From: Bacteroidota bacterium | Lineage (GTDB): Bacteria; Bacteroidota; Bacteroidia; Bacteroidales; JAGONC01 | Direction of reading: 5' to 3' | DNA length: 64,000 nt | Assembly: GCA_026391695.1 (NCBI GenBank) | Contig: JAPLDP010000037.1 | Coordinates: forward strand, 62,001 to 126,000 | In this document: in pieces, positions 1 to 8,951 of the stretch | How the letters are laid out: the number at the start of each line of letters is the position of its first letter | How positions within the stretch are numbered: position 1 is the stretch's first letter | Program-made: the position numbers and the translations under genes | Notes under the pieces: generated by a model | What the model was told of the DNA's origin: nothing | What the model saw: only the letters and a program-made list of their open reading frames with translations | Database searches by the model: none

Positions 1-1046
1 CGGTTATAAAAGTCAGCCGATCCCAAATAAGCTTTAACCTGCCTGCCGGCATTTTCGACGACAATAGCCGCTGCATTAGTAATTCCTAGATGACGTACTT
101 GTTTGATGTACTCTATTGTAAGGTTTTCTATGCGTGACTGAATGGACCGGTCGATATAAGTAAATATTTGATCTTGTCCGGAATTTTCGGAGTGCAGCCG
201 GATGGCTAAGTGCGGTGTTAATCGTGGGGGGGCATGTCGTAAAGCATCAAGTGGTTCTTTCATAGCATCCAGCGTTGCTGTCTCAGCAAAAAATCCTCGG
301 CTATGAAAATATTCAAGCCACATATTCCGCACTTTTTCAATCTCGGGATTATCTTTTCCTAATACTAGTCCTCTTGGGTCATTAGGAATGACAGACAGGG
401 TAACCACCTGTGCCAGGCTAAGATTTTGGGGCTTTTGCTGAAAATATATTAATGCTGCAGCTTTCACACCTTCAACATTGCCACCGTATGGGATCATATT
501 CAGGTACAACTGGAGTATCTCATTTTTTGAAAGGTGCCATTCAAGTTGTAAAGCTCTGAACATCTCAATGATTTTATTGCGGTATGTTCTAGGCTTTGGT
601 TCCAGTAGCCTGGCCACCTGCATGGTAATAGTTGAGGCACCCGATACCCGTTCTTTCCTTATCATGTTTTTCACAACAGCACGAATCACAGCTACTGGAT
701 TTACACCAAAATGGTAATAAAAGTATTTATCTTCTTTAAAGGTTATAGTTTTTTTCAGGTCATCAGTAATCTCATCTGGTAAGGCTTTCAGGCGCCATTT
801 ATCATCTTTGCCCAGGAAAACATAAAGAAGTGAGCTATCCTGAGCCAGGATTTCCTGAGAGTATGGGATTTCGGTATTGACAGGATAAAGATGATCCAGA
901 ATAATAAATAGTCCAAAAAAAATGACTATACAAACTGATAAAATGACAATTGAGCGCGGCAGGCGCCTTATTGTATCAGTCGCCAACTGGCGATATCTGC
1001 TTATATCACTTATTAATGACTTTAATCTTTCCTTCACCCTTTTCAT
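1..1046 (-). CDS. pbpC: penicillin-binding protein 1C (N-terminal part, cut by left edge)
   Basis: Inner-membrane bifunctional peptidoglycan glycosyltransferase/transpeptidase of the PBP1C type. Only the first ~348 residues are in the window; the C-terminus runs off the left edge. After a short cytoplasmic N-terminus comes one membrane helix (IVILSVCIVIFFGLFII). A GT51 domain follows, with the catalytic-glutamate motif EDKYFYYHFG, the GASTITMQ motif, and the LYLNMIPYGGNVEG stretch typical of PBP1C. The visible end (AAAIVVENAGRQVKAYLGSADF) is the start of the transpeptidase domain, so the SxxK serine is not seen. The ATG at 1046 (MKRVKERLKSL) lies inside the upstream selD-fusion gene, giving a 41-base overlap in another frame, so translation is probably coupled. 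The family call is firm from motif order. Confidence 0.9.
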   Translation of the reverse strand, partial: MKRVKERLKSLISDISRYRQLATDTIRRLPRSIVILSVCIVIFFGLFIILDHLYPVNTEIPYSQEILAQDSSLLYVFLGKDDKWRLKALPDEITDDLKKTITFKEDKYFYYHFGVNPVAVIRAVVKNMIRKERVSGASTITMQVARLLEPKPRTYRNKIIEMFRALQLEWHLSKNEILQLYLNMIPYGGNVEGVKAAALIYFQQKPQNLSLAQVVTLSVIPNDPRGLVLGKDNPEIEKVRNMWLEYFHSRGFFAETATLDAMKEPLDALRHAPPRLTPHLAIRLHSENSGQDQIFTYIDRSIQSRIENLTIEYIKQVRHLGITNAAAIVVENAGRQVKAYLGSADFYN

Positions 1047-3231
1047 TAAATTGTCCAATAATAGCAGCAGAATGAAGACCTTTCTGATGGAGTTGTTCTA
1101 TAAGATGGTCTATATGCGGATCCGGGACAGCGAGCAGGAGACCACCGGAAGTTTGCGGATCACTAAGAATCAGTTGCAATGGCAATGTAATCGAGTTATC
1201 CCAGTCCAGCCAGGGTGCAACAAAATCCAGATTATTCTTTGCACCTCCAGGAAAAATATTTGAGGGAATAACATCCCACACTTCGCTGATGACAGGTACT
1301 TTATCATAGTAGATAGTTGCATCGACCTTGCTTGAACGAGACATTTCAGACAGATGACCGGTTAACCCAAAGCCTGTGACGTCTGTACATGCATGTATTT
1401 GATATCCGCTACAAACCTCAAAAGCCGTGCGGTTCAGTTCACACATTATTTGCACTATTTTCGCTTCCGTTGCTTTATTCACCATTCCTTTTTTGAGTGC
1501 GGTTGACAGTATGCCTAATCCCAGTGGTTTGGTCAGAACAATCCAGTCACCGGGTTGAGCTGTGGAATTCCTCCATATTTTATCAATGTTTATGATCCCC
1601 GTAACAGCGAGTCCAAATTTGGGTTCATCGTCTTCGATAGTATGGCCACCGATAATGGCCACATCAGCCTGCTTAGTGATATCTGCGGCACCTTTCAGGA
1701 TAGTTGAGAGTATACTGATTGGCAGCCTTCTGGATGGAAAAGCGACGATGCTAAGTGCAAATCTGGGCTGTCCTCCCATGGCATAGATATCGCTCAATGA
1801 GTTGGCGGCGGCAATAGCTCCAAAATAATATGGGTCATCCACAACCGGAGTGAGGAAGTCAAGGGTTTGAACAATGGCCGTTGTTTCATTAATTCTGTAA
1901 ACAGCCGCATCATCAGATGTGTTCAGGCCAACCAGGACATGGGCATCATCAGGCAGAGGCATATTTTTGAGGACCTGTTCCAGATCCTGTGGTTTCAACT
2001 TGCAGGCACACCCCAAACCATGAGTCAGCTGAGTTAACCTGACATCGGTTGATACTTCATTTCTGGACTCCATGTTATCTGAAGGAGTAAATTTCCTGAC
2101 TGCTGTTATAATTTCATCAGAAGCCTTTTCTATTTCTGCTAAAGTTGTGTATTTACCGACTGAAAAACGGACTGTTCCCATTGCATATAAAGCCGGCACA
2201 TTCATAGCCTTAAGTACTGGAGATATTTCTTCGGTTCCGGTATGGCAAGCAGCACCGGCCGATGCCGCCACCCGATTCATTTCAGAAAGCAGCAGGTTGG
2301 CCTCTATCTGTCTGAAGCCAATACTGAGTGTATTGGGTAATCGTAATTCAGGATGACCATTCAAATGGATATCATGTATGGATTCCAGCAGTCGGTTATG
2401 TAACAGATCGCGCATTTGCTGCATATGGTTGATATTCTTATCGAAATCGCGAAGGGCAATTTCAGAGGCTTTACCCAATCCAACTATTTCCATGACATTT
2501 TCAGTGCCTGCCCTCCTGTTCATTTCATGATCAGCGCCATGCATATATTTTTCTAAATTCGTACCACGTCGCACATACAAAGCACCGACACCTTTTGGGG
2601 CGTACATTTTATGACCTGCCAATGATAATAAATCCACATCCAGTTCTCTGACATCAGTTTTAATCTTTCCCACCGATTGTGCAGCATCAGTATGGAAAGG
2701 AACCGAATGCTCATGACAAATTCTTGCCAGCTCGCCAATAGGTTGTATGCTGCCGGTTTCATTGTTAGCATGCATTATGGTCACCAGAATTGTTCCGGGC
2801 AAGATCATTTTATGCAGGTCAGCGGGATTCACTATTCCATATTCATTGACAGGCAAATAGGTGATCCTGAAACCATTTTTCGCAAGATACCTGCATACTT
2901 CACTAACGGCCGGATGCTCAATAGCGCTTGTTATGATATGATTGCCTTTATGCTTGTTAAGGTTAGCAATACCTTTTATGGCTAGGTTATTCGACTCGGT
3001 TCCGCCACTTGTGAAAATAACTTCATCAGCTGAGCAGTTGAGCAAATCCGCCACCTGGATTCTGGCTTGTTCCACAGCTTTCCTGGCCTGAATGCCATAG
3101 TAATGAGAACTAGATGGATTGCCAAAAGCAGAATCCAGAAATGGCATCATAGCATCTATTACTTCCACATCAACCGGTGTAGTGGCATTGTAATCAAGAT
3201 AGACCGGTAATATATTATCCACTATATTCAT
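1006..3231 (-). CDS. selD: bifunctional cysteine desulfurase / selenide, water dikinase (NifS-SelD fusion)
   Basis: 741 residues made of two enzymes. Residues 1-~385 are a NifS/IscS-like PLP cysteine desulfurase: LDYNATTP near 12, PLP lysine K208 in GHKMYAPKG, nucleophile C329 in GAACHTG. Residues ~395-741 are SelD, with the active site GCACK (C408, C410, K411) and a following TSDDAAVY metal/ATP-binding stretch. The position that is selenocysteine in some SelDs is an ordinary cysteine codon here. The desulfurase half can release selenium from selenocysteine or deliver it, and SelD makes selenophosphate from selenide and ATP. The gene is 25 bases downstream of mnmH, the user of selenophosphate for tRNA wobble uridine. 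No selA, selB or selC is in view, so the visible selenium trait is 2-selenouridine. The start is the ATG at 3231. Fusions of this kind are known in other bacteria. Confidence 0.93.
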   Translation of the reverse strand: MNIVDNILPVYLDYNATTPVDVEVIDAMMPFLDSAFGNPSSSHYYGIQARKAVEQARIQVADLLNCSADEVIFTSGGTESNNLAIKGIANLNKHKGNHIITSAIEHPAVSEVCRYLAKNGFRITYLPVNEYGIVNPADLHKMILPGTILVTIMHANNETGSIQPIGELARICHEHSVPFHTDAAQSVGKIKTDVRELDVDLLSLAGHKMYAPKGVGALYVRRGTNLEKYMHGADHEMNRRAGTENVMEIVGLGKASEIALRDFDKNINHMQQMRDLLHNRLLESIHDIHLNGHPELRLPNTLSIGFRQIEANLLLSEMNRVAASAGAACHTGTEEISPVLKAMNVPALYAMGTVRFSVGKYTTLAEIEKASDEIITAVRKFTPSDNMESRNEVSTDVRLTQLTHGLGCACKLKPQDLEQVLKNMPLPDDAHVLVGLNTSDDAAVYRINETTAIVQTLDFLTPVVDDPYYFGAIAAANSLSDIYAMGGQPRFALSIVAFPSRRLPISILSTILKGAADITKQADVAIIGGHTIEDDEPKFGLAVTGIINIDKIWRNSTAQPGDWIVLTKPLGLGILSTALKKGMVNKATEAKIVQIMCELNRTAFEVCSGYQIHACTDVTGFGLTGHLSEMSRSSKVDATIYYDKVPVISEVWDVIPSNIFPGGAKNNLDFVAPWLDWDNSITLPLQLILSDPQTSGGLLLAVPDPHIDHLIEQLHQKGLHSAAIIGQFNEKGEGKIKVINK

Positions 3232-3256
3232 AAAGTTTTCTATGTTTTCATCGCAT

Positions 3257-4294
3257 TTAATGGAAGCTGAGGGAGCGTTGATAAAATATCCTTATTTGGT
3301 CAGCATTCTCTGAAGGATTATCCGTTTCCAAAAGGAGATGAAGTTTGGGTTGATTTATCCTCGACTCAATGCTGTATGTGTATGTTTTATCATAATAAGA
3401 GAGAACGATCTCAATGGCTTTCCTGAAATCTCCCTGTTCTATTGCTTCTAATACAATTTTTGTGTTGACACCGCCAAGACGTTTGCTGATTCGCAAAACT
3501 GCATTTTTAAGTTGAAGTTGATTCATATTGGCGTATTCTTTTTCTAGTCTGTCGATTCTCTGTGATTTTTCTGTTTCCAGGATCAGCAAGGGACTTCTTA
3601 ACAACTGTGCAAAGAGGACATCCGGGATTCTGTCAAATCCGATAGACTGGCTTTCATCCTCGATCCAAGTTGTCCGTGATAAGTCGAGATTCATCCACTC
3701 CCAATGGAGATCATTCTCAAATTGTTCATTAGTTGGTTGTCCGGGCAAACCCAGAGATCCGAATGCAGATCCCTTGTGCTTAGCAATATCTTCGAGGTCA
3801 ATAATCTGTTCTCCTGATGTTTTTAAGGCATTAAGAATTAATGTTTTACCACTTCCGGTCATTCCTCCGATGACGACGAACTGAGCTATTCTTAAAAAAT
3901 CCTGTCGAATAAATCTTCTATAGGCTTTATATCCTCCCTTAATAACAGTAATATTCAATCCTGCCACATCCAGCAACCATGCCATAGCCTCGCTGCGCAT
4001 ACCTCCACGCCAACAATGGATTATCAGTTGCTTTCCTTTAGCTATTACCAGCGCTTCTCTTACCAATTCCGGGATTCGTGGTCCGACAAATTCAAGCCCG
4101 GTGAAAACGGCAGAATCCCTACCTGATTTATTGTACATTAATCCTATCCTGGCTCGTTCGTCATCACTCAATAAAGGTATATTATATGCACCAGTTATAT
4201 GTCCACGGCTGAATTCAGCTGGTGACCGAACATCAATAACGGGAATCGTTCCCAATAGTCCGGCTATTTGATCAATATCTGAATATCTGATCAT
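3257..4294 (-). CDS. mnmH: tRNA 2-selenouridine synthase MnmH (SelU)
   Basis: 345 residues, the usual length. An N-terminal rhodanese domain carries the active-site loop CWRGGMRS (C94). A C-terminal P-loop domain begins with Walker A GGMTGSGKT at 143-151. MnmH replaces the sulfur of 2-thiouridine at wobble position 34 of Lys, Glu and Gln tRNAs with selenium from selenophosphate, via a geranylated intermediate. It lies directly upstream of the NifS-SelD fusion, which supplies the donor, and 41 bases downstream of the AddA-like helicase gene, so the three probably share a transcript. Both active-site signatures are intact. ATG start at 4294. Confidence 0.94.
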   Translation of the reverse strand: MIRYSDIDQIAGLLGTIPVIDVRSPAEFSRGHITGAYNIPLLSDDERARIGLMYNKSGRDSAVFTGLEFVGPRIPELVREALVIAKGKQLIIHCWRGGMRSEAMAWLLDVAGLNITVIKGGYKAYRRFIRQDFLRIAQFVVIGGMTGSGKTLILNALKTSGEQIIDLEDIAKHKGSAFGSLGLPGQPTNEQFENDLHWEWMNLDLSRTTWIEDESQSIGFDRIPDVLFAQLLRSPLLILETEKSQRIDRLEKEYANMNQLQLKNAVLRISKRLGGVNTKIVLEAIEQGDFRKAIEIVLSYYDKTYTYSIESRINQPKLHLLLETDNPSENADQIRIFYQRSLSFH

Positions 4295-4335
4295 GAATTT
4301 ATCAAAGCAGGATTAAGAATATTAAGGACATTACC

Positions 4336-7300
4336 TTACCCATTGACTTCAACGACTTTATCGGGTCGTTCAATATAAAGAAGAAATTTTCTGATATTCC
4401 CGTATCCCATTTTAGCCAAGGTATGAGCATAGGTATTGATCTGCATTTCATGCTTTTCATCGGGGCTGCCTGTTTTATAATCAAAAATCAATGTTGCATC
4501 GGAATTAAGCACAAGTCGGTCGGGACGATAAGTCAGGCCTGAAGGCAATAATACTTCTGATTCGGTGAGTACGTTTAATCCCGGTTTAAAGTAATCATTT
4601 ATAACCGGATCCTTTACTAAATCCAATATCAACCCGCTGAGTTCAATTTTTTGTTCCCCATCAATAATTCCTGACCTGACATAATCGGATAACACTGGAT
4701 CAACATCATCCTGAGTCAAGATTTTAGAAAGGATAGAATGAATGAGATTCCCCCGTTTCCGACTTCTTTCAGGATCCGTAATGTCCCAGATTTCAGGGGC
4801 TTGTGTGCTCAATAGTATAGTATGAGTCCATTCGCCAGTAGTCAAAGGTCTCAGGTTATAATTCCTGTCATCTTTCTCTTTTCTTATATCCTGACAGACT
4901 ACTTTACTTCCAAATGTATAAACCGTACGGTCCTCACTCCAGAAGCCACGTTTTTCGAGATAATAACGCAATATTGATGGGACTGATTTCACCTCTTTGG
5001 ATTTTAAAGGCGGCATTACTGAAATGATGTATAATCTATCGACCGGCCTGGTCATCACCACATATAGCAAATTGATCATATCCAACATTGACTTTTCATT
5101 TTCCTCGTCATACAGCGGGCCGAATTTGGATTCTTTTAATTGGGAGGTGACCGGAATCAAGGCTGTATTAAGTCCAGGTAACTTCTTCTCTTCCAGGTCA
5201 GTCCAGACATTATTTTTCGCCAATTTAAGCTTTTCGTCAGCAAATGGAAAAATGACAACAGGGAACTCCAGACCTTTTGCTTTGTGTATGGTCATGACAC
5301 GAACGGCATCCGAACCCTCGGGGATCTGAATAGAAAGCTTTTCGTTGTTTTCATTCCACCAGTCAAGAAATCCATAGATGCCCGAGTTGTATTTGACAGT
5401 ATATTTCAAAACAGCATCAAGATAAAACTGTAAATATGGATTATCATGCCTATTCATATGGAAAAAACGGATCAACTCCTCGTTCAGGTCGTACACAGGC
5501 AATTTCAGAAGGCAGGATGGATCAATTTCAATTTTCAGACTTTTAAGAAAGGATAAAAACCGGTCGTGAGTGTATGGCTTTTCTTCAGAGATAAAAAAAT
5601 TATTATTCAAATAAGAATCCAGGGTCATATCCGGAAGAAACTTATTAATCAATAAATAATTGACTATCTCTATTTCAAGTATTGCTCCCGGCGAAAGTAG
5701 ATATTCAGTAAACGCAATAAGAAAACGGATATCGGGTGAGTTTTTTAACAACAATGATTCATATGAAACAACATCTATTCCTTCTTCCAGTAAATATCTT
5801 GCCAAATCACTGGCATCATCATTCTTCCGACATAAGATAGCAATATCCTTTAAGTGAAATTCATCATTCTGAAGTTCCGCGATTAACTCCTTCACCCTGG
5901 AAAAATTATATTCCTCAAATGAATCAGTTGCATTCTCTTTACTATGGAACTCGCATTGCAAATAGCCACCGATGTTTTCAGGCTGATATTGCTGATCATG
6001 CTGGTCATAAATCTTCCTGAAATCATCTGAAAGAAGTTGTTTTATTACGGTGAAAAAATCATTATTAAAGCTGACAATCTCAGCTTTAGAACGGAAATTC
6101 TGTTTAAGATGCAATATTTCATGATTTTGAAGGATACTCCCTTCAACCTCCGATAAAGAAGGATTATTCTCTTTCTTAAAAACTTCAGGCAATTTGATGA
6201 ATTGTTCGACTTCACCGTTTCTCCATCGATAAATTGCCTGTTTACCGTCACCGACAAGCATATTCAAGTTTCCGTACGATAGCGAATTATGCAAGAGGGG
6301 CAGGAGATTTTGCCACTGGAGGATGGAAGTATCCTGAAACTCATCGATGAGGAAATGCCTGTATTTTTCACCAAGTCGCTCATAAATGAATGGTACAGGT
6401 TCGCTGACAACAAATGATGCTAGCCTCTTGTTGAACTCTGATATATGAATAAACCTGTTACGCAATTTCATCTCATTCATCACCTTCTCAATTTCATTAA
6501 GAAGGGCCATTGGGAAAATATTGCGCTTCAATATTTTACTTACTAAATATTCCTGGTAATTACGTTCCCTAATTACTCTGATTTTATGGTAAGCATCCAA
6601 CAAATACGGTTTTAACATTTCGATGGAGGCTTTATCATCAGTTGTCGCTGAATTGCTGCACCACCGGTCGCTGTCGATTGTCTCCCTGACACGTTGGTTG
6701 GGTTCCAGTTTATCAAATTCCTTACGGAAGATATACTCGAAATACTTTATCAATCCCTGTGTATGATAATAAAAAGCACTCCGCTGGATGTGATTATCAT
6801 CAATTTTTTCCAGAACTGCCGAAGCAAGGCCAAATAGTGAATTCTCAAAAGTATAGACTATTTCGCCAAGTGTTCTGTTGATCTGCATGAAGTCATCGAA
6901 GGAAAGATTCTTCAATTTCTCCAGATACTTCTCCCCTTCTTCGTTTAAAATAGCTTCGGTAAACTTCTGCAGGTCATAATCGATTTGCCAGCTATCTTCC
7001 TGGCTGACTTTTGTTTCAATAAAATCCATGAGCACCCTGGTCAGGTTGGACTCAGTACCTGCCTGGCTGATCAGAAGGTCAATGGTCTTAGATTTAAGAT
7101 TATCCGTATCCAGTTCAACATCAAAGTCATAAGGAAGGTGAATATCATGAGCAAATGTTCTGATGATTCTGTAAACAAAGCTGTCGATAGTGGAAATGGC
7201 AAAATCTGAATAATGATGCAAAATAAGCGTCAGCGCATCTGAAGCTCTTTGAGTGACGGTTGAGGCATTCATGCCTGTTTTTTCCATGATTTCCGGTAAC

Positions 7301-7524
7301 AGAAACCTCACGGCAACAGATTGTTTAAACTGCTCCGGATCAGAAAGCTGCCTGAGATAAAGAAGCACACGCTCCTTCATCTCATTAGCTGCTTTATTTG
7401 TAAAGGTGATGGCCAGTATATTCCTGAAGCGGGATGGATCAGAAATCACCAGTTCCAGGTACTTTTTAACCAGTGTGAAAGTTTTCCCCGATCCGGCAGA
7501 CGACCGGTAGATCAACAGGCTCAT
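4336..7524 (-). CDS. UvrD/RecB-type helicase-nuclease (AddA/RecB-like)
   Basis: 1062 residues, the length expected for an AddA/RecB-like double-strand-break resection subunit. Superfamily 1A helicase motifs are complete: Walker A SSAGSGKT (8-15), AITFTNKAANEM (motif Ia, ~38-49), DEFQDT (394-399, Walker B), VGDGKQAIYRWR (424-435) and VMTIHKAKGLEFPVVI (motif V region). The C-terminal ~65 residues carry a PD-(D/E)XK nuclease signature: YRPDRLV, then IFDYKTG near 1014, and a downstream Gln. The usual partner nuclease (AddB-like) is not next to it; the upstream neighbour is a divergent C1 peptidase. Residues NPSLSEVEGS (about 6139-6162) look like an in-frame insertion of a dispersed Bacteroidota repeat. 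ATG at 7524. Confidence 0.88.
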   Translation of the reverse strand: MSLLIYRSSAGSGKTFTLVKKYLELVISDPSRFRNILAITFTNKAANEMKERVLLYLRQLSDPEQFKQSVAVRFLLPEIMEKTGMNASTVTQRASDALTLILHHYSDFAISTIDSFVYRIIRTFAHDIHLPYDFDVELDTDNLKSKTIDLLISQAGTESNLTRVLMDFIETKVSQEDSWQIDYDLQKFTEAILNEEGEKYLEKLKNLSFDDFMQINRTLGEIVYTFENSLFGLASAVLEKIDDNHIQRSAFYYHTQGLIKYFEYIFRKEFDKLEPNQRVRETIDSDRWCSNSATTDDKASIEMLKPYLLDAYHKIRVIRERNYQEYLVSKILKRNIFPMALLNEIEKVMNEMKLRNRFIHISEFNKRLASFVVSEPVPFIYERLGEKYRHFLIDEFQDTSILQWQNLLPLLHNSLSYGNLNMLVGDGKQAIYRWRNGEVEQFIKLPEVFKKENNPSLSEVEGSILQNHEILHLKQNFRSKAEIVSFNNDFFTVIKQLLSDDFRKIYDQHDQQYQPENIGGYLQCEFHSKENATDSFEEYNFSRVKELIAELQNDEFHLKDIAILCRKNDDASDLARYLLEEGIDVVSYESLLLKNSPDIRFLIAFTEYLLSPGAILEIEIVNYLLINKFLPDMTLDSYLNNNFFISEEKPYTHDRFLSFLKSLKIEIDPSCLLKLPVYDLNEELIRFFHMNRHDNPYLQFYLDAVLKYTVKYNSGIYGFLDWWNENNEKLSIQIPEGSDAVRVMTIHKAKGLEFPVVIFPFADEKLKLAKNNVWTDLEEKKLPGLNTALIPVTSQLKESKFGPLYDEENEKSMLDMINLLYVVMTRPVDRLYIISVMPPLKSKEVKSVPSILRYYLEKRGFWSEDRTVYTFGSKVVCQDIRKEKDDRNYNLRPLTTGEWTHTILLSTQAPEIWDITDPERSRKRGNLIHSILSKILTQDDVDPVLSDYVRSGIIDGEQKIELSGLILDLVKDPVINDYFKPGLNVLTESEVLLPSGLTYRPDRLVLNSDATLIFDYKTGSPDEKHEMQINTYAHTLAKMGYGNIRKFLLYIERPDKVVEVNG

Positions 7525-7690
7525 GTATCATAATTTGCGCCAATAAAATTACGCAAATTTCTGATCGGTCTAATCTTTATATGATCTGCTTTTTATGGAT
7601 GCAGTGTTGAAAGGGAAGTCATCAATGTTGGTAAAAAAATCTGTACTTTAGCCAAGCATAAAAATGATACAAACTTTCAATTTTATTCAG

Positions 7691-8935
7691 ATGAACAGAA
7701 AAATTTCTATTTTATTTTTATTGTGCATCCTCTTCAACTCATCTTTAACAATCGCACAGGTAAAACCAGCTAAGGACACAGGTGTATATAAAGAAAAGCA
7801 ATCCGGATATTTCAGGGATGTTATCCTGAAATCCATTAATAAAGATGACCAAAAGGATGGGGAGTCAGGATCTTCAACATACTTTACGGTTGATTTCACC
7901 GGGTATAATTTCCCAAACGACATCACGAAGTATACCACATTCTGGCATAATCCACCCCTTTCGCAGGGTATAACAGGCACGTGCTGGTGTTTCGCAGGAA
8001 TATCCTTTTTCGAATCAGAAATAAATCGTCTTGCAGGTATTCAAGTAAAGCTATCGGAAATGTATATTGTATACTGGGAATATGTTGAGCGTGCCAGAGC
8101 ATTCGTAAGGAACAAAGGAGATATATATTTTGCCGAAGGTTCTGAAGCCAATGCTGTCATCAGGACCATGAAAACTTACGGAGCTATACCATTCGATGCT
8201 TACACGGGCAAGCCAAAAGATCAGGAATTTCATGACCATGGCAAAATGGTTGATGAGATGAACAAGTTTCTGACTTTTGTCAAAGAGAATAACTTCTGGA
8301 ATGAAAAAACCATTATTGAAACCATTCAGTCCATCTTAAAAAGTTATATGGGCGAACCACCTCAAAAATTTACATTTCAGGGAAAAGAATTTACACCGGG
8401 ACAATTCCTTACAGATGTGCTCAAATTAAACCTATATGATTATTATAGTTTTATGTCGACAATGGAATTGCCCTATAATGAAAGAGGAGAATTGGTTGAA
8501 CCTGATAACTGGTGGCATTCAACAGACTATTACAATGTGTCGCTGGAGGATTATTTTAGTATTATCACCAATTCTGTTTCAAAAGGATACACAGTTAGTA
8601 TTTGCGGTGATGTAAGCGAGCCCGGCCATAGCAGCAGGGAAAAAGTATCGGTCATCCCATCTTTTGATATACCTGCTGATTTTATCAATGCCTCTTCACG
8701 GCAATTACGACTGGTCAATCAGAGTACAACCGATGACCACTGCATTCATATTGTCGGTTACACGATTCAAGATGGAACATACTGGTTTCTGGTAAAAGAT
8801 TCAGGCAGCGGAGCATTTGATGCGCCCCCACAAGGGTACAGATTCATGCACCAGGATTATATCAGGCTGAAAATGATGAACATCCTTGTGCATAAGGATG
8901 TGGCGAAACCTGTACTTGATAAGATTATCAAATAA
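7691..8935 (+). CDS. secreted C1-family (papain/bleomycin-hydrolase-like) cysteine peptidase
   Basis: About 414 residues with a cleavable signal peptide (MNRKISILFLLCILFNSSLTIAQ). The open frame extends 27 bases upstream to another ATG at 7664, but the ATG at 7691 puts the signal peptide at the N-terminus and is preferred. Papain-fold signatures are the oxyanion Gln and catalytic Cys in QGITGTCWCF, the catalytic His in DDHCIHIVGY, and the third-residue motif YWFLVKDSGSG. In most C1 enzymes that last motif reads KNSWG; here the Asn is Asp and the Trp is Gly. Related proteins occur in Bacteroidota as exported aminopeptidase-C-like enzymes. It is divergent from the AddA-like gene and convergent with the next gene. 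Whether the Asp substitution leaves activity intact cannot be judged from sequence. Confidence 0.82.
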   Translation: MNRKISILFLLCILFNSSLTIAQVKPAKDTGVYKEKQSGYFRDVILKSINKDDQKDGESGSSTYFTVDFTGYNFPNDITKYTTFWHNPPLSQGITGTCWCFAGISFFESEINRLAGIQVKLSEMYIVYWEYVERARAFVRNKGDIYFAEGSEANAVIRTMKTYGAIPFDAYTGKPKDQEFHDHGKMVDEMNKFLTFVKENNFWNEKTIIETIQSILKSYMGEPPQKFTFQGKEFTPGQFLTDVLKLNLYDYYSFMSTMELPYNERGELVEPDNWWHSTDYYNVSLEDYFSIITNSVSKGYTVSICGDVSEPGHSSREKVSVIPSFDIPADFINASSRQLRLVNQSTTDDHCIHIVGYTIQDGTYWFLVKDSGSGAFDAPPQGYRFMHQDYIRLKMMNILVHKDVAKPVLDKIIK

Positions 8936-8951
8936 TGGAAAATCAATGGTA

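Noticed and set aside
3001-3231. Selenocysteine (UGA) in SelD
   Set aside because: The active-site codon encodes Cys (GCACK) and there is no in-frame TGA.
4741-4790. DPERSRKRGN segment in the AddA-like protein as another dispersed-repeat insertion
   Set aside because: The position and composition fit the normal variable stretch before the conserved RGNLIH segment, so a repeat origin is not needed.
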